Assembly (NCBI GenBank): GCA_003024175.1 | Contig: MDYQ01000378.1 | Coordinates: 42,470-106,469 of the forward strand | Direction of reading: 5' to 3' | Length of the DNA: 64,000 bases | DNA from: Planoprotostelium fungivorum | Lineage: Eukaryota; Evosea; Variosea; Cavosteliida; Cavosteliaceae | Shown here: positions 59,502-64,000 of the stretch, piece by piece | How the letters are laid out: every line of letters begins with the position of its first letter | Numbering within the stretch: the first letter of the stretch is position 1 | Program-made: the position numbers and the translations under genes | The notes under the pieces: generated by a model | What the model was told of the DNA's origin: nothing | Seen by the model: only the letters and a program-made list of their open reading frames with translations | Databases searched by the model: none

Positions 59502-59879
59502 TTTTTCTTAGATCACCAATATAACCTAAGGATTTCAGAGAGTGTACCAGTAATTGTCTTTCAGTTGGCATGATAAATTGTCAATTTGTAATATATAACT
59601 GATGATCTTTTTTAAAAATGTAATTTATTCAATATAGTAATATTTATTTATATAGAAATAGAAAGTGATTTATAGAGAATATGCACAGAGGGAAAAGACA
59701 AAGAATTGCACCTAGTTTGACTGAATATCTACTCAGTATACGGCTGGATCCTTCTACTACATCAAATTCTATTGAAGGATTATATAGAAGTGCTAGCAGA
59801 CATAATATCTTTAAAATGGAATTCACAGTTGATGATATTTAGAGTTTTCTATCTCATCAATCAACTTATAAGGGATACT

Positions 59880-61268
59880 TAGGTTTCAACTTACAATGCA
59901 AACAGCAGAAACACACTATTGTACCTGTACCATTGGTTAAATGGCAGATAGACCTTGCAGATATGCAGAATTCTGCTGAGTGCAATGATAGCACTGGCTA
60001 TCTTCTGACAATTATTGATTGATGTATTCTCTAAGTATGCTTTGGTAATTCCTTTGCAGAATAAGCAAGGAAAGACTATAGCCAGGGCTTTAGATTATAT
60101 TTTTAGAATCAAAATAAACAATAAGGCATATAAGCCAATGATTTTGCTTTCAGATAATGGAAAAGAGTTTATTGCAAAAGAAGTGAAACAAGTATGTACA
60201 GATCATGGAATACACCAGTTGACATCATTTCCATACACTCCTTTAGGTATTATAGAAAGGTTCAACAAGACTATCAAACAAAAAATAGCTCAGTATCTTT
60301 CAGTATACAGAACACAGAGGTATATTGATGCCTTAGAGCTTATTACAGTGAATCATAACCATTCTTATCATCATACTATCAGGGAATTGCCAGCAAATGT
60401 CCATTTTGCAAATAGATCACTTCATAAGCTATTAATACCTCAATTGCATAATTATTACAAATATCTGAATGACAAAAATAACCCAATAATTTCTGAAACT
60501 CTACATTACACTAGAGGAGACAAAATAAGAATACAAGCACATATCACCCCATTTATTGCACCTGAGCAGCAGAGGAGACTTTCAGCAAAAACAAAATCAA
60601 CAGTACCAAATTGGTCTAGTGAAGTATATACAGTCACAAAAAAGATTATAGATGGTAAGTTTATCTTTTATCAGGTTAAGGCAGCATCAGGAGTGGTGTA
60701 TCANGCAAAAGAAGTGAAACAAGTATGTACAGATCATGGAATACACCAATTGATGTCATTCCCATACACTCCTTTGGGTATTATAGAAAGGTTCAACAAG
60801 ACTATCAAACAAAAAATAGCTCAGTATCTTTCAGTATACAGAACACAGAGGTATATTGATGCCTTAGAGCTTATTACAGAGAACTATAACCATTCTTATC
60901 ATCATACTATCAGGGAAATGCCAGCAAATGTCCATTTTGCAAATAGATCACTTCATAAACTATTAATACCTCAGTTGCATAATTATTACAAATATCTGAA
61001 TGACAAAAATAACCCAATCATTCCTAAGACTCTACATTATGCTAGAGGAGACAAAGTAAGAATACAAGCACATATCACTCCATTTATTGCACCAGAGCAG
61101 CAGAGGAAACTTTCAGCAAAAACAAAATCAACAGTACCAACTTGGTCTAGTGTATATACAGTCACAAAAAAGATTATAGATGATAAGTTTATCTTTTATC
61201 AGGTTAAGGCAGCATCAGGAGTGGTGTATCACAGGAAATACTATCATTGGCAACTCCAGAAGCAATAG
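59880..61268 (+). pseudogene. Polinton/Maverick-type DDE integrase, frameshifted
   Basis: The frame begins before 59930 as KWQIDLADMQNSAECND and is broken at about 60017-60024 by a 4-bp duplication (GATT/TGAT), which creates a stop. It resumes as IDVFSKYALVIPLQNKQGKT and runs to 61268. Catalytic residues are the Asp in QIDLADM, the Asp in LLSDNGKEF and the Glu in GIIERFNKT, with about 33 residues between the last two. The C-terminal part ends YQVKAASGVVYHRKYYHWQL, like the Polinton integrase ending (G-x-F/YY-x-x-ELQ). The second part repeats the first around an N (see the separate entry). Because of the frameshift and the duplicated middle, no intact integrase is encoded here. Confidence 0.8.
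60174..61231. repeat. 530-bp integrase segment repeated either side of a single N
   Basis: 60174-60703 and 60705-61231 align along their length with a few percent substitutions and one 3-bp difference. Both start GCAAAAGAAGTG and end GTGGTGTATCA. Either two element copies joined by the assembler, or two haplotypes. Confidence 0.85.
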
Positions 61269-62418
61269 GGTGTTCAGAGAGTGGGTGATTTAATGTCCTG
61301 TAGCTGATTTTATATAGACCTATGACTTCTTTTTTAGTTGTTAATTTGTTTTGAAGCTTTAACTTAATGTCAGCAACATCAGCTGAGGGTATTTTGAGAC
61401 TATGTTCATCTCTCAGAATAATTTTCAGTTTTAAATGGCTTAAACCCTAGATTGTATTTTGCAGAGTTCTCCTCTTGTACAACCTATATGATAATCTTGA
61501 ATCACATTGTTATATAAACCTTGAGAAACATCTTGCTTCAACTTGGTATCTGAAACTTTGCTGAAATGAAAGCTTGTAATGACGATATCTTCAGCATTCT
61601 TCATTTTCCTCCACCACACAACACATACCACATCACTGCCCATGGCTTGATGGAACAACTTAACAACACACTCAGGAAGAGAAGTAGCTCCACAAGGAAC
61701 AGCATACCACAACCTCGAGAGGTGCAAGAAGCTCAGAAGAATCTGGAGGGTCTCACTGCCCAGCTTGTCAGTAAGTTTGTGGTGTGTCAGCAATGATACA
61801 CTTGACAATATTGTAAACGACTATGGAGTTGTGGATCCAGTCCACCAATGCACCTTACATGTCATCAGTCTCAGTCTTTTGGTTATGTGCTCTTCCTGTT
61901 GGCAAAGCGTCTGGGAAATCAACAACAAAAGCCACCTCATTGCAAGTATTACACAGACAATTATCAATCTCACATCTTTGAGTGGCTTGCTACAGCAAAG
62001 AAGGTGCCGCTCCCACAGAAGCCCCCAGTCTGGTTCAAGACCAACAAGTCTTATCCTGGTGAGTTATCTCCCACTGTCAGATTCTCACAATTCAATAGAA
62101 TTTCTCCAGCAACTCCAGGACTCTTGTGGCAGCAAAGACATCAGTGACAATTGGGAGGCACCACATGAACAGCCCTGTGATCAAGAGGCACAGGTTGACA
62201 AAGACCAGTTGATCCAAAGTAAATTACATTTATTAATGGTTTTATTGATATTATGTCTATTGTAGATGGCACTCTGTCCCTTGTATATTAACGTGAAATA
62301 ACGTGTCATAAAGAGAGAAATACGGTGTTATAACGAAGATATACTGTACAGTATGTGGAGCAATTTTATGTAATATCAGGGCACTGACAACGGCTCAAAA
62401 CGTCACATTATATGGTTC
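61269..62418. other. AT-rich stretch, no supported gene
   Basis: Short open frames on both strands (61440-61808 minus, 61566-61796 plus, 61848-62147 plus) have no family resemblance that I can name. Likely decayed mobile or intergenic DNA. Confidence 0.5.
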
Positions 62419-62784
62419 TTGGCCTACTGCCAATCATACAAGGGACATCTGGATCTTCCTGCTGCTAGAAGATTACAAGATGCTTTGATCATCCTCTCAT
62501 CTCTCTCTGCAGGTGGCCAAAGACCTCAATTTGTCCATCTCTTGGAGTACGATACAATCAATGGCAACCCAAAGATAGGATTCTTCCTTTGTATGCCCGA
62601 TGAGAAGATCATACAAGTGGCTGGAAGTAGAGTGCCATTACTGCTATCAATAGCTCATTTCTGGCAATATTTTGTCAAACACGCAAGACCTGTACTGATG
62701 TCAGAGGATCAAGAAGCTTGGTACAGATCACAGGATCCACATCTCAGTGGTGAAGAAGAGAAAGGTAGCAATCAGACAGATTGA
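62395..62784 (+). pseudogene. Possible fragment of a transposon protein, unidentified
   Basis: An open segment containing LDLPAARRLQDALIILSSLS, AGGQRPQFVHLLEYDTING and FFLCMPDEKIIQ. The Gly-Gln-Arg after a hydrophobic helix and before L-x-x-x-D recalls the first catalytic Arg region of tyrosine recombinases (as in Crypton-like elements), but the other catalytic residues are not visible. No in-frame ATG starts it. The call is tentative. Confidence 0.25.
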
Positions 62785-63039
62785 TTGCCATCTCTTTTAT
62801 GATACAAAAGGCAGAGGAGCAGGTGAGAACAAGATGAAAGATGCGTCTCTAAACTGAAATCAGAGCCAAAATCAGTTGATTGATGCATCAAGAACTTTGT
62901 TTCCACATATGTACCAGAGGCCAAATATGGTACTGGAATGTCCATCCATAGATCCTTTGCATCTTACGTCTTCCTTGGATGGCAAACTGAAACAGGAGAG
63001 AGAGTTGAAGTAGGAGACTACTGTATAACTTGTCTTGGA

Positions 63040-63275
63040 GACTGTTTCAGCACAGTCTCTGTCTCAGCGTCGAGACGCAGGCGACACAAGAGGGTGTCTT
63101 GACCCGTCTTGTCTCTGACAAAACTGCAAGACAAGACAAAGACAAGACAAACAAGTCTTGTCTCGGACCGTCTCAAAACTGTCTCAAGGTTTTATTCTTT
63201 CTCTTTTCCGGGGATACGGGAACAAACCCTTTGCAAGACCACGCACTCTCTGTCTTGTCTTGCAATTTTATGTCT
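63040..63275. repeat. Cluster of short direct and inverted GACAAGAC/GTCTTGTC repeats
   Basis: Tandem GACAAGACAA units at about 63125-63155 are flanked by inverted copies (GTCTTGTCTCTGAC at about 63104, GTCTTGTCTCGG at about 63155, CTGTCTTGTCTTGCA near 63250). The segment could fold into hairpins. It lies in the AT-rich mobile-DNA zone. Confidence 0.65.
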
Positions 63276-63665
63276 CTGCAGGTCCTTACTACTGTAAGCT
63301 GATAAACTATCCAAATCTCTCCATCCCAGTCACAACAAATCTGTATCCAATATTCTTGGCTTCATACATGATATTGACGATGTTGTTGATCAAGAGGATG
63401 AAAGAGAAGAGTCAGATCAAGAACAGAAAGAGGAAACATATTATCTATGATCTTGAGGAATACCTCACCCAATACAAGTGGATTCAGGCAAACCCTTCTC
63501 AGAACCAATCCTACAACTACAAGGTGAATCTATCCTCTTTCTGTACATGAGGTGAACTGGTTCAGGTAGGAGGTCACATTTCTGTGAAGATTGACATTGA
63601 TGTGAGAATCAACTCCAAAAGACACCACTTGGAGTAGAGATTTGATGAAAGGAACAACAAAACTG
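63276..63665. other. Unassigned region
   Basis: An open stretch around 63280-63550 encodes SIPVTTNLYPIFLASYMIL, which could be a membrane helix, followed by a Lys/Arg-rich part. No start, family or exon structure can be supported. Confidence 0.3.
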
Positions 63666-63983
63666 TTATGACGCTACGTTGTAGAGAAGGAATATTGACG
63701 AGAAAAGGAATTGATTTAACGGTCTACAATTGTATTGTGTAATAAAAAGGGATTGTTCGAAGCCCATCCAAAAGGAGAGGTCTCGTACACAAACTATCCA
63801 AGTTGCCCATCTTCGTGAATCCTTTGCCCTACTATCAAGAGTGAGATCATCCAACCATAACATCCTTCGATGGACATCATAATCAACAGTATCATCGTCA
63901 GATTTATTAGATAAATCATCTACGCCGATTGAGTCTTTAATTGCTGCTCGTGAGAATCGCGATCTGATTGAAGATTGATTCAT
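63666..63983 (-). CDS. Open frame at the right edge, unrecognised
   Basis: 105 codons from ATG 63983. MNQSSIRSRFSRAAIKDSIG is followed by an acidic stretch and LWLDDLTLDSRAKDSRRWA. No family recognised; it may be the first exon of a longer gene or a chance frame. Confidence 0.3.
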   Translation of the reverse strand: MNQSSIRSRFSRAAIKDSIGVDDLSNKSDDDTVDYDVHRRMLWLDDLTLDSRAKDSRRWATWIVCVRDLSFWMGFEQSLFITQYNCRPLNQFLFSSIFLLYNVAS

Positions 63984-64000
63984 ATCATTGGAGAAGAAGC

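Overview
The window is compact eukaryotic nuclear DNA. About 57 kb is a dense run of spliced genes on both strands, with GT-AG introns mostly 25-60 nt long and gene-to-gene gaps often under 200 bp. The gene set points to a unicellular, non-fungal, non-plant eukaryote that can build a motile flagellum (a CFAP57 gene) and uses dCache-HAMP adenylyl cyclase signalling, an SRF-type MADS factor and a Dbf2/Sid2-type NDR kinase. I infer an amoebozoan amoeboflagellate (a protosteloid such as Planoprotostelium would fit), but the lineage is inferred from gene content and not proven. Exon joins were worked out by hand from splice motifs and protein family resemblance, so gene ends are firmer than every internal junction.

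Layout. 1-6,005: a huge Glu/Arg/Lys-rich coiled-coil gene with an internal HMG box, entering from the left edge. 6,074-13,581: dCache/HAMP adenylyl cyclase and NOP2 (both minus), a mitochondrial-looking DUF3592 protein (plus), DDI1 (minus). 14,079-20,000: Dbf2-like kinase (plus) converging on an F-box-like gene and a 2OG-oxygenase-like gene (minus). 20,382-26,131: UAP56/DDX39, ribosomal protein eS10, SYS1 and an unrecognised Pro/His-repeat protein (plus). 26,325-32,041: SRF-type MADS factor and CFAP57 (minus). 32,334-44,202: nucleotide-sugar transporter, ZNF598/Hel2 (minus), PA2G4/EBP1, PNGase A, a small mitochondrial protein (minus), NADPH-cytochrome P450 reductase. 44,220-52,781: mL52, ZSWIM2-like E3 ligase, a ubiquitin-like-domain protein (plus), an ankyrin-DEP-AGC kinase and a kinesin-8. 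53,298-57,651: two unrecognised plus-strand genes.

From about 57.66 kb to the right edge the character changes: AT-rich, gene-poor, with degraded mobile DNA. The clearest pieces are a minus-strand fragment of a protein-primed family-B DNA polymerase and, facing it, a frameshifted DDE integrase whose core and C-terminus resemble Polinton/Maverick integrases. This looks like a decayed Polinton.

Themes. Ubiquitin biology is well represented (DDI1, ZNF598, ZSWIM2-like, ubiquitin-like protein, F-box-like), as is ribosome/RNA work (NOP2, UAP56, eS10, EBP1, mL52, ZNF598). Two single-N gaps (35,561 and 60,704) are each flanked by near-identical copies of the same sequence and look like unmerged contig ends; the first disrupts the ZNF598 model.
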